DNA of 32,445 nt from Bacteroidales bacterium UBA4814 (GTDB taxonomy: Bacteria > Bacteroidota > Bacteroidia > Bacteroidales > UBA7960). The notes beneath the pieces were generated by a model, which was given only the letters and a program-made list of their open reading frames with translations, was not told the origin of the DNA and did no database searches. Location of the stretch: NCBI GenBank assembly GCA_002402465.1, contig DHFW01000021.1, forward strand, positions 1 to 32,445, read 5' to 3'. The position numbers and the translations under genes are program-made. Numbering within the stretch: position 1 is the stretch's first letter; every line of letters starts with the position of its first letter. This document shows, one piece after another, positions 1-7,251 of this stretch.

Positions 1-74
1 GGTGAGCGCACGTCGATCACCGGGAGGTTTTTCCGTAAGGGGAGGAATTCAGAAATGCCAATGGTTTGTATCAT
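1..74 (-). CDS. mnmH: Rhodanese-domain protein, N-terminal fragment; probably tRNA 2-selenouridine synthase
   Basis: This gene starts with an ATG at 74 and runs off the left edge, so only 24 codons are visible. The translation begins MIQTIGISEF and ends in PVIDVRS. A short acidic/hydrophobic lead followed by P-(V/I)-I-D-V-R-S is the typical opening of a rhodanese domain. MnmH (SelU), which replaces sulfur with selenium at the wobble uridine of some tRNAs, opens in this way. A plain rhodanese sulfurtransferase could look the same over this short stretch. No good ribosome binding site is visible, which is usual for Bacteroidota. The rhodanese call is fairly safe; the MnmH assignment is an inference. 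Confidence 0.5.
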   Translation of the reverse strand, partial: MIQTIGISEFLPLRKNLPVIDVRS

Positions 75-247
75 AAAGCGCAAGCGGCAAGAAAAACAAT
101 ACAAATTTGAAAATAATTTCCGGATAAAGGCCGGAACCCAGGTTGGATAAAAATTTCTCCGAAGTTACTAAAAAAGAACCGGCCCTGTTTCCCGCAAGGG
201 AGCCAATGGACTGGTTAAAGAAAAGAAAGGGTCAGTAATGCAGGATT

Positions 248-1429
248 CTAAGTTTTTGCCAGCGCCTGATCCAGGTCTGCAATGATGTCTTCCACATCTT
301 CGATACCTACTGAGAACCTGACAAGGTCGTCGGTAATGCCTGCTTCAATTTTGTTTTCCTTGCTTACCCCGGCATGAGTCATAGAAGCCGGATGCTGAAT
401 GAGGGTTTCCACGCCGCCCAGCGAAACGGCCAGCAATGCCAGTTGCACCTGGTCCATGAGTTTGCGCCCGGCTTCATAACCACCCTTAAGGCCGAAACTC
501 ATCATCGACCCAAAGCCTTTCATTTGCCTTTTGGCCAGCTCATATTGCGGGTGGCTGGTAAGGCCAGGGTATTTTATCCATTCCACTTTTGGGTGACCTT
601 GCAGAAATGCAGCTACCTTGCTGGCATTCTCCTGCGCCCGCTCAATGCGTATGGCCAGGGTTTTTACGCCGCGCAGCACCATAAAGGCCTGGGTGGGGTC
701 CATGTTGCAGCCCATGTAAACCATAGAATGGCGTATTTTTTTGTACACTTCAGGGTCTTTGGCCACAATAATGCCGCCCACTGTGTCGGCATGGCCGTTA
801 ATAAATTTGGTAACAGAGTGCAATACCACGTCAGCACCCATTTCAAGCGGTTTCTGCAAATAGGGCGAGCAAAAAGTATTGTCAACAACCAGCAGCAACC
901 CATGTTCTTTGGCGATTCGTGCGCAGGCGGCAATATCGGTAATCTCCATGGTGGGGTTTGCCGGGGTTTCAATATACAGTACTTTGGTGTTGGGCCGGAG
1001 GGCTTCGAGAATATTTTTTGTGTCGGCGGTATTCACAAAACTGGCTTCCACATTGAAGCGCGAAAAGTCTTGTTCAAGTACACCTCTTGCCGGACCATAC
1101 ACTGCCCCTGTGCTAATGATATGGCTGTTGGCACCCAGCAATGCCATGTACACGCTTGTAATGGCCGCCATGCCCGAACTGGTGGCTATGCCGTCATAAC
1201 CATTCTCAAGGGCAGCAATGTTTTGCTCCAGGGCACGGATGGTAGGGTTGCCGATACGGGTGTAAATATAGCCATTGCTCTTGCCTGCAAAGCAATCGGC
1301 ACCGTGCTGGGCATTTTTGAATTTGAAAGTGGAGGTTTGATAAATGGGCACCGTGGCGCTTCCGAATTCGTCTTCAAACGCCCCGGCATGGATCAGTTTG
1401 GTGTTGAAACCTGCATTTTGATGTTTCAT
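248..1429 (-). CDS. PLP-dependent Cys/Met metabolism enzyme, methionine gamma-lyase-like
   Basis: A 393-residue enzyme of the Cys/Met-metabolism PLP family (fold type I), the normal length for the family. The YTR motif at 56-58 fits the residues that hold the cofactor phosphate from the neighbouring subunit. D183 in VVDNTF should contact the pyridine nitrogen, and K208 in SVTKFINGH is the Schiff-base lysine. Family members cleave or exchange the side chain of methionine, homocysteine, cystathionine or O-acetylhomoserine. Overall sequence style resembles annotated methionine gamma-lyases, which release methanethiol, ammonia and 2-oxobutyrate. However, the position that is an active-site Cys in classical methionine gamma-lyases (YGC motif) reads Y111-G112-P113 here, so the substrate is uncertain. 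It lies 39 bp after the cobalamin adenosyltransferase gene on the same strand and is probably cotranscribed with it. Confidence 0.85.
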   Translation of the reverse strand: MKHQNAGFNTKLIHAGAFEDEFGSATVPIYQTSTFKFKNAQHGADCFAGKSNGYIYTRIGNPTIRALEQNIAALENGYDGIATSSGMAAITSVYMALLGANSHIISTGAVYGPARGVLEQDFSRFNVEASFVNTADTKNILEALRPNTKVLYIETPANPTMEITDIAACARIAKEHGLLLVVDNTFCSPYLQKPLEMGADVVLHSVTKFINGHADTVGGIIVAKDPEVYKKIRHSMVYMGCNMDPTQAFMVLRGVKTLAIRIERAQENASKVAAFLQGHPKVEWIKYPGLTSHPQYELAKRQMKGFGSMMSFGLKGGYEAGRKLMDQVQLALLAVSLGGVETLIQHPASMTHAGVSKENKIEAGITDDLVRFSVGIEDVEDIIADLDQALAKT

Positions 1430-1468
1430 TATTATGTGATTTTTTGATTCAAAAAGTATATTGGTTTT

Positions 1469-1981
1469 TTAAAATTCTATGCCTTCCCTGGCTTGGATTC
1501 CCCTGTTGTAATAGTGCTTTATTTCCTTCATTTCCGTAACCAGATCTGCCTTTTCCATCAGTTCCTTGGGAGCATATCGACCGGTAAGGATGATTTCCAT
1601 AGACTCAGGTTTTTCGTGCAGCAAATTGATGATTTCATTTAATTCGAAGAGTTCATAATGCAAGGCAATGCACACTTCATCGAGAATCAAAACATCACAA
1701 GCGTTTTTCTGGACTATTTTTCGGACTTCATTTAACCCATTTTTGGCTGCCTTAATGTCTTCACGGGTGGGTTCATTTACAATGAAACAATCCAGCCCAT
1801 ATTGCTTTATTTTAATTTCAGGTAAGCGTTGGAGTGCTTTAAGTTCGGCATAGGGCATGCCTTTTACAAACTGGGCAATGAATATCTTTTTTCCGGCGCC
1901 TGCTGCTCGTATTGCCAGTCCAATAGCCGCGGTGGTTTTGCCTTTGCCGTTTCCGGTGTAGAGATGTATGTAGCCATTCAT
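1469..1981 (-). CDS. cobO: Cob(I)yrinic acid a,c-diamide / cob(I)alamin adenosyltransferase
   Basis: A 170-residue CobA/BtuR/CobO-family adenosyltransferase. It transfers the 5'-deoxyadenosyl group of ATP to reduced cobalt, making adenosylcobalamin from salvaged or newly built corrinoid. The P-loop GNGKGKTT is at residues 10-17, the Walker B-like VLILDEV is near the middle, and the C-terminus ends in the family signature REGIEF. Length is close to the usual 175-200, with a short N-terminus. It is followed by the PLP lyase gene with a 39-bp gap. One possible link is that 2-oxobutyrate from a methionine lyase feeds propionyl-CoA and then adenosylcobalamin-dependent methylmalonyl-CoA mutase; this is inference. 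The start codon lies only 22 nt beyond a strong terminator-like hairpin, so its promoter is unclear. No B12 riboswitch was recognised. Confidence 0.9.
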   Translation of the reverse strand: MNGYIHLYTGNGKGKTTAAIGLAIRAAGAGKKIFIAQFVKGMPYAELKALQRLPEIKIKQYGLDCFIVNEPTREDIKAAKNGLNEVRKIVQKNACDVLILDEVCIALHYELFELNEIINLLHEKPESMEIILTGRYAPKELMEKADLVTEMKEIKHYYNRGIQAREGIEF

Positions 1982-2003
1982 GGTCAGGGGTTTATGAGAA
2001 AAA

Positions 2004-2032
2004 TTCAGCCTGCTGGATTTCAGCAGGCTGAA
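2004..2032 (-). terminator. Intrinsic terminator after the flavoprotein gene
   Basis: A perfect 12-bp inverted repeat (TTCAGCCTGCTG and its complement) with a 5-nt loop is followed on the minus strand by TTTTTC. It lies 9 bp past the stop codon of the flavoprotein gene and 22 bp before the cobO start. It should end the metal-cofactor operon, or act as an attenuator for cobO. Confidence 0.8.
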
Positions 2033-2041
2033 TAAAGGGTT

Positions 2042-3397
2042 TTAGGGACGTCTCATTTTGGCTGCAATGATTTCTGCAGCCTTAATCAGCGGGTATCCTG
2101 CCGGAGAAGCCGTCAAGCAAGGGTGCGTTCCGATCTGAGAAGTGATCAGGCTGTTTACTGTCATGCGGTTCTCAATGGCCAGTCCTATCACATTGGTCAG
2201 TTCGCCAGCGCTAACGCCTCCAATAACCTCACCTCCGATGATTACTCCTGAATTACGAGAAGCGATCAGTTTCACCAGTTGCTTATGGGCACCTGGAAGA
2301 TGACCAGGGTGGCGGTCAACACCTTCAAAAAGGCCTGTGTTGACCACGATGTTCTCTTCCTTGGCGCGCGCTTCGGTAATGCCAGCGGTGCCAAATCCGA
2401 TGTCGTCGATGGCTGTGGAATAAATGCTTATGGTGCCACTGAAAGTCTTTACCACGTGGATGTTAAAAAGGTTCATTCCTGCAACACGAGCTTCGGCACA
2501 AGCCGTTGAAGCCAGCATAACGGGGGTGCGGCGGCGGGTTACAAAGTCACGCTTTTGTGCGCAGTCACCGGCAGCAAAGATGTCTGGAACGAGGGTGCGC
2601 ATATATTCGTCAATGATAATAAATCCGTCATCATCAACGGGGATCCCCGATTTTGAAGCAAGTTCTGTGCTGGGCTTATAACCCATTGATAAGATCACTG
2701 CGTCGGCTTCCATTACTTCGCCGTTTTCAAGCTTGATGCCTTCAACCTTTGTGGATCCGACCACTTCCGTTACTCCACTGCTGGTCAATACTTTCACGCC
2801 TCTTCTTGTAATGATCTCTTCAATCCGGACGGAAAGTTCCTCATCAAAGGCCAGGCTGAGAATGTTGGGCATCTTTTCGATCAGGGTTACTTCAAAACCC
2901 CGCTTGTTAAGCTCATCCGACATCTCCACACCGATAAACCCTGCTCCAATGACCACCAATTTCTTTGCACTTTTCAGCTTTTCATGCATATCGTCAAGGT
3001 AGTATTTGTCCTTGGAGATAAGGAAGACCTTTTCTAGATCAACGCCCTTCAGCCACCTGGGTTTTACGGGCTGTGAGCCAGTGCCGATCAGGAGTTTTTC
3101 CCATTGTATGACTTCACCGCTTTTAAGAGTAGCGGTTTTCTTCGTTTTGTCAATGGCAATCACTTCATCCACAATGGATTCTATCCCGGCTTTTTCCATC
3201 ATTGTGTCAACGGGCATGATATTCTGGTTGCTGTTTTCCAGGGTGCCAAAGATGTAGGGTATGCCGCAAGGCACCATCATATCTTTGAGTTTCTTTACAA
3301 GGATGAATTTTTTGTCCGGCCAGGATGATTTTCCTGTCAAGGCGGCTACCATCCCTGCGGCGCTGCCACCTATTATCAATACATCCGTTTTTTTCAT
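2042..3397 (-). CDS. FAD-dependent pyridine nucleotide-disulfide oxidoreductase, CoA-disulfide reductase / NADH oxidase-like
   Basis: A 451-residue flavoprotein of the CoA-disulfide reductase, NADH oxidase and persulfide reductase group. FAD binding is shown by IIGGSAAG near the N-terminus and by the later AAGDCA motif. NAD(P) binding is shown by VVIGAGFIGVEMSDEL near residue 150. A single redox-type Cys, C44 in MVPCGIPY, matches the position of the catalytic Cys in single-cysteine members rather than the CxxxxC of glutathione reductases. The likely role is NAD(P)H-driven reduction of a low-molecular disulfide, persulfide, polysulfide or oxygen; the exact substrate cannot be read from sequence. 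It is the last gene of the Mrp/MinD-ferredoxin cluster (26 bp after mrp) and is followed by a strong terminator, so it may supply reductant or sulfur chemistry to that system. Confidence 0.8.
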   Translation of the reverse strand: MKKTDVLIIGGSAAGMVAALTGKSSWPDKKFILVKKLKDMMVPCGIPYIFGTLENSNQNIMPVDTMMEKAGIESIVDEVIAIDKTKKTATLKSGEVIQWEKLLIGTGSQPVKPRWLKGVDLEKVFLISKDKYYLDDMHEKLKSAKKLVVIGAGFIGVEMSDELNKRGFEVTLIEKMPNILSLAFDEELSVRIEEIITRRGVKVLTSSGVTEVVGSTKVEGIKLENGEVMEADAVILSMGYKPSTELASKSGIPVDDDGFIIIDEYMRTLVPDIFAAGDCAQKRDFVTRRRTPVMLASTACAEARVAGMNLFNIHVVKTFSGTISIYSTAIDDIGFGTAGITEARAKEENIVVNTGLFEGVDRHPGHLPGAHKQLVKLIASRNSGVIIGGEVIGGVSAGELTNVIGLAIENRMTVNSLITSQIGTHPCLTASPAGYPLIKAAEIIAAKMRRP

Positions 3398-3423
3398 TTC
3401 AAATTTATTTTAAAAGATTAGGG

Positions 3424-4230
3424 TTATAGTGTTAAAAAGTTGTTTATGATTTTTTCAGAAATTTCACCAAAAGTTTTGATTGCTCCAGGATCACCCTGGG
3501 CGAAAACACTCAGTCCTTTTTCTGCTGCATCAGCTACTTCCATCACCAGGGGAATCTGTCCAAGGAGTTGGGTTTTTATTTCTTTGGCCAGCTTATTACC
3601 GCCGCCTTCCCCAAAAATGAAATATTTTTCCTCGGGATGTGGAGTCGGGGTAAACCAAGCCATATTTTCGATCACCCCCAGAATGGGTACGCCAACGTCT
3701 TTGTTGGTGAACATCGAAGCTGCTTTGCGGGCATCGTTCAGTGATATTTCCTGGGGCGTGGTGACAATGATGGCACCGGTCAAATTCAACTTCTGTACGG
3801 CAGTAATTTGGATGTCTCCGGTTCCGGGCGGGAAATCGATGACCATTACATCGATCTCACCCCAGGCGGTTTCTTCCAGCAATTGGGTGATGGCCTTGGC
3901 TGCCATTGGCCCTCGCCAGATCAGCGACTGGCTCTTGCCAACAAAGAATCCGATCGACATCACCTTGATCCCGAATTTCTTAATGGGAAGCATGATCTGC
4001 TTCGGGTCGCTGGTATTTACTCCGGGCTTTTCGTCCTCTATCCCCATCATACGGGGAATGGATGGACCATATATGTCGGCATCCACCAGAGCCACCCGCA
4101 ATCCATTTCGTGCAAATGCTACAGCCAGGTTTGCTGCTGCCGTGGACTTCCCTACGCCCCCTTTCCCGGAGGCTACCACGATGATGTTCTTTACTTTTTC
4201 AAGTTGTATTTTGTCAATTTCAGGGTTCAT
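3424..4230 (-). CDS. mrp: Mrp/NBP35/ApbC-family Fe-S carrier P-loop ATPase
   Basis: A 268-residue cytosolic ATPase of the Mrp/NBP35 group, which hold and pass on Fe-S clusters as dimers. The deviant Walker A motif GKGGVGKST is at residues 22-30, the VDADIYGPSIPRMMG signature follows, and DFPPGTGD is the Walker B/switch region. Two things differ from textbook Mrp. There is no N-terminal DUF59 (MIP18) domain, so the protein is about 100 residues shorter than E. coli Mrp. The segment after VIENMAWF carries no CxxC cluster-binding motif, reading TPTPHPEEKY instead. It lies 12 bp downstream of one MinD-ferredoxin ATPase and 26 bp upstream of the flavoprotein. In ORP loci of sulfate reducers an Mrp-type ATPase is one member of the complex, and the context here is similar. 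Confidence 0.88.
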   Translation of the reverse strand: MNPEIDKIQLEKVKNIIVVASGKGGVGKSTAAANLAVAFARNGLRVALVDADIYGPSIPRMMGIEDEKPGVNTSDPKQIMLPIKKFGIKVMSIGFFVGKSQSLIWRGPMAAKAITQLLEETAWGEIDVMVIDFPPGTGDIQITAVQKLNLTGAIIVTTPQEISLNDARKAASMFTNKDVGVPILGVIENMAWFTPTPHPEEKYFIFGEGGGNKLAKEIKTQLLGQIPLVMEVADAAEKGLSVFAQGDPGAIKTFGEISEKIINNFLTL

Positions 4231-4242
4231 TTAGCTATTTTA

Positions 4243-5112
4243 TTAATCTTTTCCGTTTAATATCACTTTCCAAGCTTTCCTGAGTAATTTGCTTGTCTTT
4301 GAATCCATACTCCATTCCGGGATGCTTTTACAATTCACCATGGCCTCAACAACATCGGGATCGAAGGGAATTTTTCCTGCAACTTCCAGCTGGTTTTGCT
4401 GGCACCAAATTTCAATTTGCCGGCTTAAGTCATCATCCAGGTCAGACTTAGTGATTATGACTTTCGTTGGTATGCCAAAACTGCCAGAAATTTCTGCAGC
4501 CCTTTTAAGGTCGTGCAAACCCGAAAGGCTTGGCTCGGTAACAATAACCACCTGGTCCACTCCTGAAATGGAGGATATGACCGGGCAACCAATGCCCGGA
4601 GGGCCGTCAATGATAATTGTTTCTAGTCCAGAGGCCTTTGATTGCTTGCGGGCTTTTTCCCTGACCAGGTTCACCAGCTTGCCGGAGTTCTCTTCGCCGG
4701 GCGCCAGGCGGCCATACACCATTCGGCCGTTGCGAAAGCTTCCTGAATAGAGGCGACTTTTGTCGTTGTCGATCATACGGATGGCCTGTTGGGGGCAAAT
4801 GCGCTTACACAAGTGGCAGCCATCGCAGGCTGTCTCTGAAATGATGGCTCCTTCGGAAGAAAATGAGATAGCCTCAAACGCGCAATAAGGGATGCAAAGG
4901 CCACAGTTGGTGCAAAGGTCGCGGTCGATAATTGCCTTTTCTCCGCCAACAAACGACTCCTCTTCTTCATGCACCGGATCAAAAAGAATGAACAGGTTGG
5001 CAGCATCCACATCGCAGTCGGCCAGCACCACTTCTTCAGAAAGCGTGGCAAAAGCTGCGCTAATGCTCGACTTGCCAGTGCCTCCCTTACCGCTTATTAT
5101 GGCTATTTCCAT
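4243..5112 (-). CDS. MinD-superfamily P-loop ATPase with inserted 2x[4Fe-4S] ferredoxin domain (copy B)
   Basis: A 289-residue protein when started at the ATG at 5112 (MEIAIISGKGGTGKSS). A longer reading frame continues upstream, but it overlaps the previous gene and looks non-coding. The deviant Walker A is at residues 8-15 and a VLADCDVDAANL switch region follows. An inserted bacterial ferredoxin domain has two full CxxCxxCxxxC/P motifs: C67, C70, C73, C77 and C96, C99, C102, C106. IIIDGPPGIGCPV is the Walker B region. Such proteins couple ATP hydrolysis to Fe-S or electron chemistry and always seem to occur as tandem pairs, as here. The start overlaps the 3' end of copy A by 26 bp, implying translational coupling. 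The pair resembles the two MinD-like subunits of ORP complexes. No Min-type membrane helix was seen. Confidence 0.85.
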   Translation of the reverse strand: MEIAIISGKGGTGKSSISAAFATLSEEVVLADCDVDAANLFILFDPVHEEEESFVGGEKAIIDRDLCTNCGLCIPYCAFEAISFSSEGAIISETACDGCHLCKRICPQQAIRMIDNDKSRLYSGSFRNGRMVYGRLAPGEENSGKLVNLVREKARKQSKASGLETIIIDGPPGIGCPVISSISGVDQVVIVTEPSLSGLHDLKRAAEISGSFGIPTKVIITKSDLDDDLSRQIEIWCQQNQLEVAGKIPFDPDVVEAMVNCKSIPEWSMDSKTSKLLRKAWKVILNGKD

Positions 5113-5977
5113 TTTCCAGCATAATTTTTTCAAACAAAGCGAGGAACCGATCTTCCCAGGAGGGATCCAGTTCTTCCAGTTTTCCGCCATGGGCATAAGT
5201 ACGGGCAATGTCGCGGTCAAAGGGGATTTCCATCAGTAGTGGAATATGCTCTTTCGCAAGGTATTCGTAAAGAGCATGGTTGCCTAATCCGGCCCGGTTA
5301 ACGATGACGCCACAAGGCTTTTTCATGCCTTTCAGCGTTTCGACCGATTGCCTGAGATCACTCAGGCCAAAGGGGGTGGGCTCGGTGACCAGCACCACAA
5401 AATCAGCCCTGTCGACAGTCTGAATAAAAGGGCAAGAGGTGCCGGGAGGGGCATCCATGATCACCATTTGGCCATTACCCACTTCTTTAATGCCTGCCTT
5501 AATGACAGCCACCGGCGAATAGACGCCTGTCTTCATCCGGCTTTCAATCAGGGCGTTTTTCCCCGAAAGGGAATATCGCCTGACCTCACCCAGAGGCATG
5601 GCTTTTTCGGTAATGGCCCCGAATTTACAGGCCACCGTGCAGGCCCCGCAACCATGGCAAAGGTCTTCGATCACCTTAATGACTTTTGCCGGCGGCAAAA
5701 TGAAAATAGCGTTGTAATGGCAATATTCGTGGCATTTGCCACAATACGTGCAAAGACTTTCGTCGATGACGGGCACTTGCTGGGTTACCTCGAACGATTT
5801 TTCCAGCTTTCCTTCAAAGAACAATCTGGCATTGGGTGCTTCCGCATCACAGTCAACCAAACTGGCCTGAATGTCTCTGCTTATCAGCGAATGAAAGAGG
5901 TTGGTAGCCACCAGGGTTTTTCCGGTGCCGCCTTTTCCACTGGCAATGGCAATCTTAAATGGTTTGTAATCAGTCAT
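5087..5977 (-). CDS. MinD-superfamily P-loop ATPase with inserted 2x[4Fe-4S] ferredoxin domain (copy A)
   Basis: A 296-residue protein from the ATG at 5977 (MTDYKPFKIAIAS). This start is chosen because it overlaps the stop of the CGGC-domain gene as ATGACTGA; in-frame ATGs up to 6004 lie deeper in that gene. GKGGTGKT is at residues 14-21, followed by LVDCDAEAPNA. Two 4Fe-4S motifs are present: C76, C79, C82, C86 and C107, C110, C113, C117. MDAPPGTSCP is the Walker B region. It is about 30-35% similar by eye to the downstream copy B, so they are ancient paralogs that probably form a heterodimer. It is cotranscribed with CGGC, copy B and mrp. Confidence 0.86.
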   Translation of the reverse strand: MTDYKPFKIAIASGKGGTGKTLVATNLFHSLISRDIQASLVDCDAEAPNARLFFEGKLEKSFEVTQQVPVIDESLCTYCGKCHEYCHYNAIFILPPAKVIKVIEDLCHGCGACTVACKFGAITEKAMPLGEVRRYSLSGKNALIESRMKTGVYSPVAVIKAGIKEVGNGQMVIMDAPPGTSCPFIQTVDRADFVVLVTEPTPFGLSDLRQSVETLKGMKKPCGVIVNRAGLGNHALYEYLAKEHIPLLMEIPFDRDIARTYAHGGKLEELDPSWEDRFLALFEKIMLENGNSHNKR

Positions 5978-6413
5978 ATGAAAGCCTGGTTTTTTCATCG
6001 GCAATGGTGGGCTTGATGGCCTCCTGCCAGAAAGGACTGTCCCAGGTTTTAAGGTTTTTATGGGTTTTCAGGTATTTCTCCGGGATAGGATGGGTTCCCA
6101 ATACTACCTCCATTCCATACTTTTCCTTAATGAATTTCTGGAAGTGTTTAATATTGGGGCAGGGTGGGTATCCTACCAAAAGCCCCGTTGCAAAATGGAC
6201 ATGGGTTACCCCGTTCTTTTTCATTTCTCCTGGAGCATATTCAATATTTCCACCCGGACAACCACCGCAAGTGGTGTAGCCGGCCAGTTCAATTTCCATA
6301 CCTTTATACATGGCAAAGGCCCCTTCGCGGTTTTGCAGCGATCTGAAACACTTGCCTCCGGCACAGGTGTGGTACCTGTTGCATATAATGATTCCGACTT
6401 TTACCTTTTCCAT
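5970..6413 (-). CDS. CGGC-domain putative metal-binding protein
   Basis: A 147-residue cytosolic protein with the CGGC-domain layout: VGIIICNRY at the N-terminus, C11, C17 and C22, then the TTCGGCPGG motif with C49 and C52, then GYPPCPN with C85. The domain is thought to bind metal through these cysteines and turns up in anaerobes beside NifX/NafY-like and MinD-ferredoxin genes, but its biochemical function is unknown. It ends in an ATGACTGA overlap with the ATPase copy A gene. The 91 bp upstream, back to the second NifX-like gene, contain no clear terminator, so the genes are probably cotranscribed. Confidence 0.8.
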   Translation of the reverse strand: MEKVKVGIIICNRYHTCAGGKCFRSLQNREGAFAMYKGMEIELAGYTTCGGCPGGNIEYAPGEMKKNGVTHVHFATGLLVGYPPCPNIKHFQKFIKEKYGMEVVLGTHPIPEKYLKTHKNLKTWDSPFWQEAIKPTIADEKTRLSYD

Positions 6414-6504
6414 GGTTTTAATTACTTGGCGTTGAAACTCAGATCATTTTTTTAAACCATTCTTAACCGATGAAGGAAACCGGCCTTATCTTTTTCTCTC
6501 CCTC

Positions 6505-6876
6505 TTAATGCTTGCAGCCATGGCTGTGCTGGTGACTTCCATGGTTGCAATAGTTGGTCTGTAGGTCCAGGGTTCCCGCCAGAAAATCGGTTACCAGTTC
6601 AGAAGGATTTTTTACCGGAGCCCCGGCAAAAACATTGATGTTTTGCTGGTTAAACAACTCGATGGCTTTCTGGCCCATTCCGCCGGCAATCACATCGGTT
6701 ACTCCAAACTGGGCTACCCACCTTGGATACAGGCCCGGAACGTGCTCGGGAGGCGTGAGGGCCCTGATGTTTTTGATAGCATCGTTTTCCACCTCAACGA
6801 TGGCAAACTGCTGGCAATGTCCGAAATGCGCGCAAAGAACCCCGTTTTCGAGGGGAATGGCAATACATTTATTCAT
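6505..6876 (-). CDS. NifX/NafY-like dinitrogenase iron-molybdenum cofactor domain protein with His/Cys tail
   Basis: A 123-residue member of the NifX / NafY / MTH1175 family (dinitrogenase FeMo-cofactor biosynthesis domain), whose members hold metal clusters or their precursors. The opening IAIPLENGVLCAHFGHCQQF is the family signature with C15, H17, H20 and C21. The core AGGMGQKAIELFNQQNINVFAGA is also typical. The last 16 residues form a striking tail rich in His and Cys (CNHGSHQHSHGCKH), a likely extra metal site that is not needed for the fold. No nitrogenase structural genes are in the window. Its 84-nt upstream gap begins just after a terminator, so it probably starts a second transcription unit, though no promoter match was found. 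Confidence 0.85.
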   Translation of the reverse strand: MNKCIAIPLENGVLCAHFGHCQQFAIVEVENDAIKNIRALTPPEHVPGLYPRWVAQFGVTDVIAGGMGQKAIELFNQQNINVFAGAPVKNPSELVTDFLAGTLDLQTNYCNHGSHQHSHGCKH

Positions 6877-6967
6877 ACAATTGTTGGAATTAAGTAAATG
6901 AGATTTCTTGTAATTATTTGATTTGCTGAGTATTGTTTTTGCCCAGTCATAGGTTTTGCTTTAAAAA

Positions 6968-7003
6968 TTATAAGGAGAGGTCGAAAGGGGCCTCTCCTTA
7001 TAA
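6968..7003 (-). terminator. Intrinsic terminator after the DUF5320 pair
   Basis: A perfect 13-bp stem (TTATAAGGAGAGG and complement) with a 10-nt loop is followed on the minus strand by TTTTT. It sits 4 bp after the stop of the downstream DUF5320-like gene and splits the DUF134-led unit from the NifX/CGGC/MinD unit. Confidence 0.82.
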
Positions 7004-7007
7004 AGAA

Positions 7008-7226
7008 TCAACCTCCTCTGAAACGGTTCTGTAATCCCAAACCACGTCCCCGTCCGCCTCTTCCGCGTCCAAAACCCAATCCCCTTGCAGGGAGAGGAGA
7101 TTCGATCGTTTGGTCGGAAACGGGAGGCTGATTTTGGCGGCCTGCTCCGTAATTGGAGCAATGGCCTAACTTGCGGCCACTCATAGGACCTTTTCCCATA
7201 GGGCCATTTTGATCAAATCCAGGCAT
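7008..7226 (-). CDS. DUF5320-type small Gly/Arg-rich protein (second copy)
   Basis: A 72-residue protein starting MPGFDQNGPMGKGPMSGRKLG, the standard opening of DUF5320 family proteins (MPxxDxxGPxGxGPxTGRxxG). The middle is polar and the C-terminus is Gly/Arg-rich (GLGFGRGRGGRGRGLG). The start at 7226 is fixed by an unusually good Shine-Dalgarno site, AAAGGAGG, 5 bp upstream. A longer in-frame extension to 7394 is the shadow of the preceding small gene. Function is unknown; the family is found next to NifX-like and MinD-ferredoxin genes in anaerobes. A terminator follows directly. Confidence 0.8.
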   Translation of the reverse strand: MPGFDQNGPMGKGPMSGRKLGHCSNYGAGRQNQPPVSDQTIESPLPARGLGFGRGRGGRGRGLGLQNRFRGG

Positions 7227-7251
7227 ATTACCTCCTTTCTTGTTGAAAAAT

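Noticed and set aside
118..136. TTCCGG-N7-CCGGAA inverted repeat after the PLP lyase gene
   Set aside because: It is 112 bp past the stop and only a 6-bp stem with a weak T-rich tail; not enough for a terminator call.
374..1447. A 357-codon plus-strand frame opposite the PLP lyase
   Set aside because: It is a shadow of a well-supported gene on the other strand; its translation has no recognisable domain and it lies wholly inside the lyase.
1430..1468. Possible riboswitch (SAM or B12) before the PLP lyase or cobO
   Set aside because: The gaps (39 and 60 bp) are too short for either aptamer and no B12-box sequence was seen.
3440..4234. A 264-codon plus-strand frame opposite mrp
   Set aside because: Antisense shadow of mrp; Ser/Pro-rich low-quality translation without motifs.
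5978..6004. Upstream ATGs of MinD-ferredoxin copy A
   Set aside because: They would lengthen the overlap with the CGGC gene and add a lead not seen in the family; the ATGACTGA overlap start is preferred.
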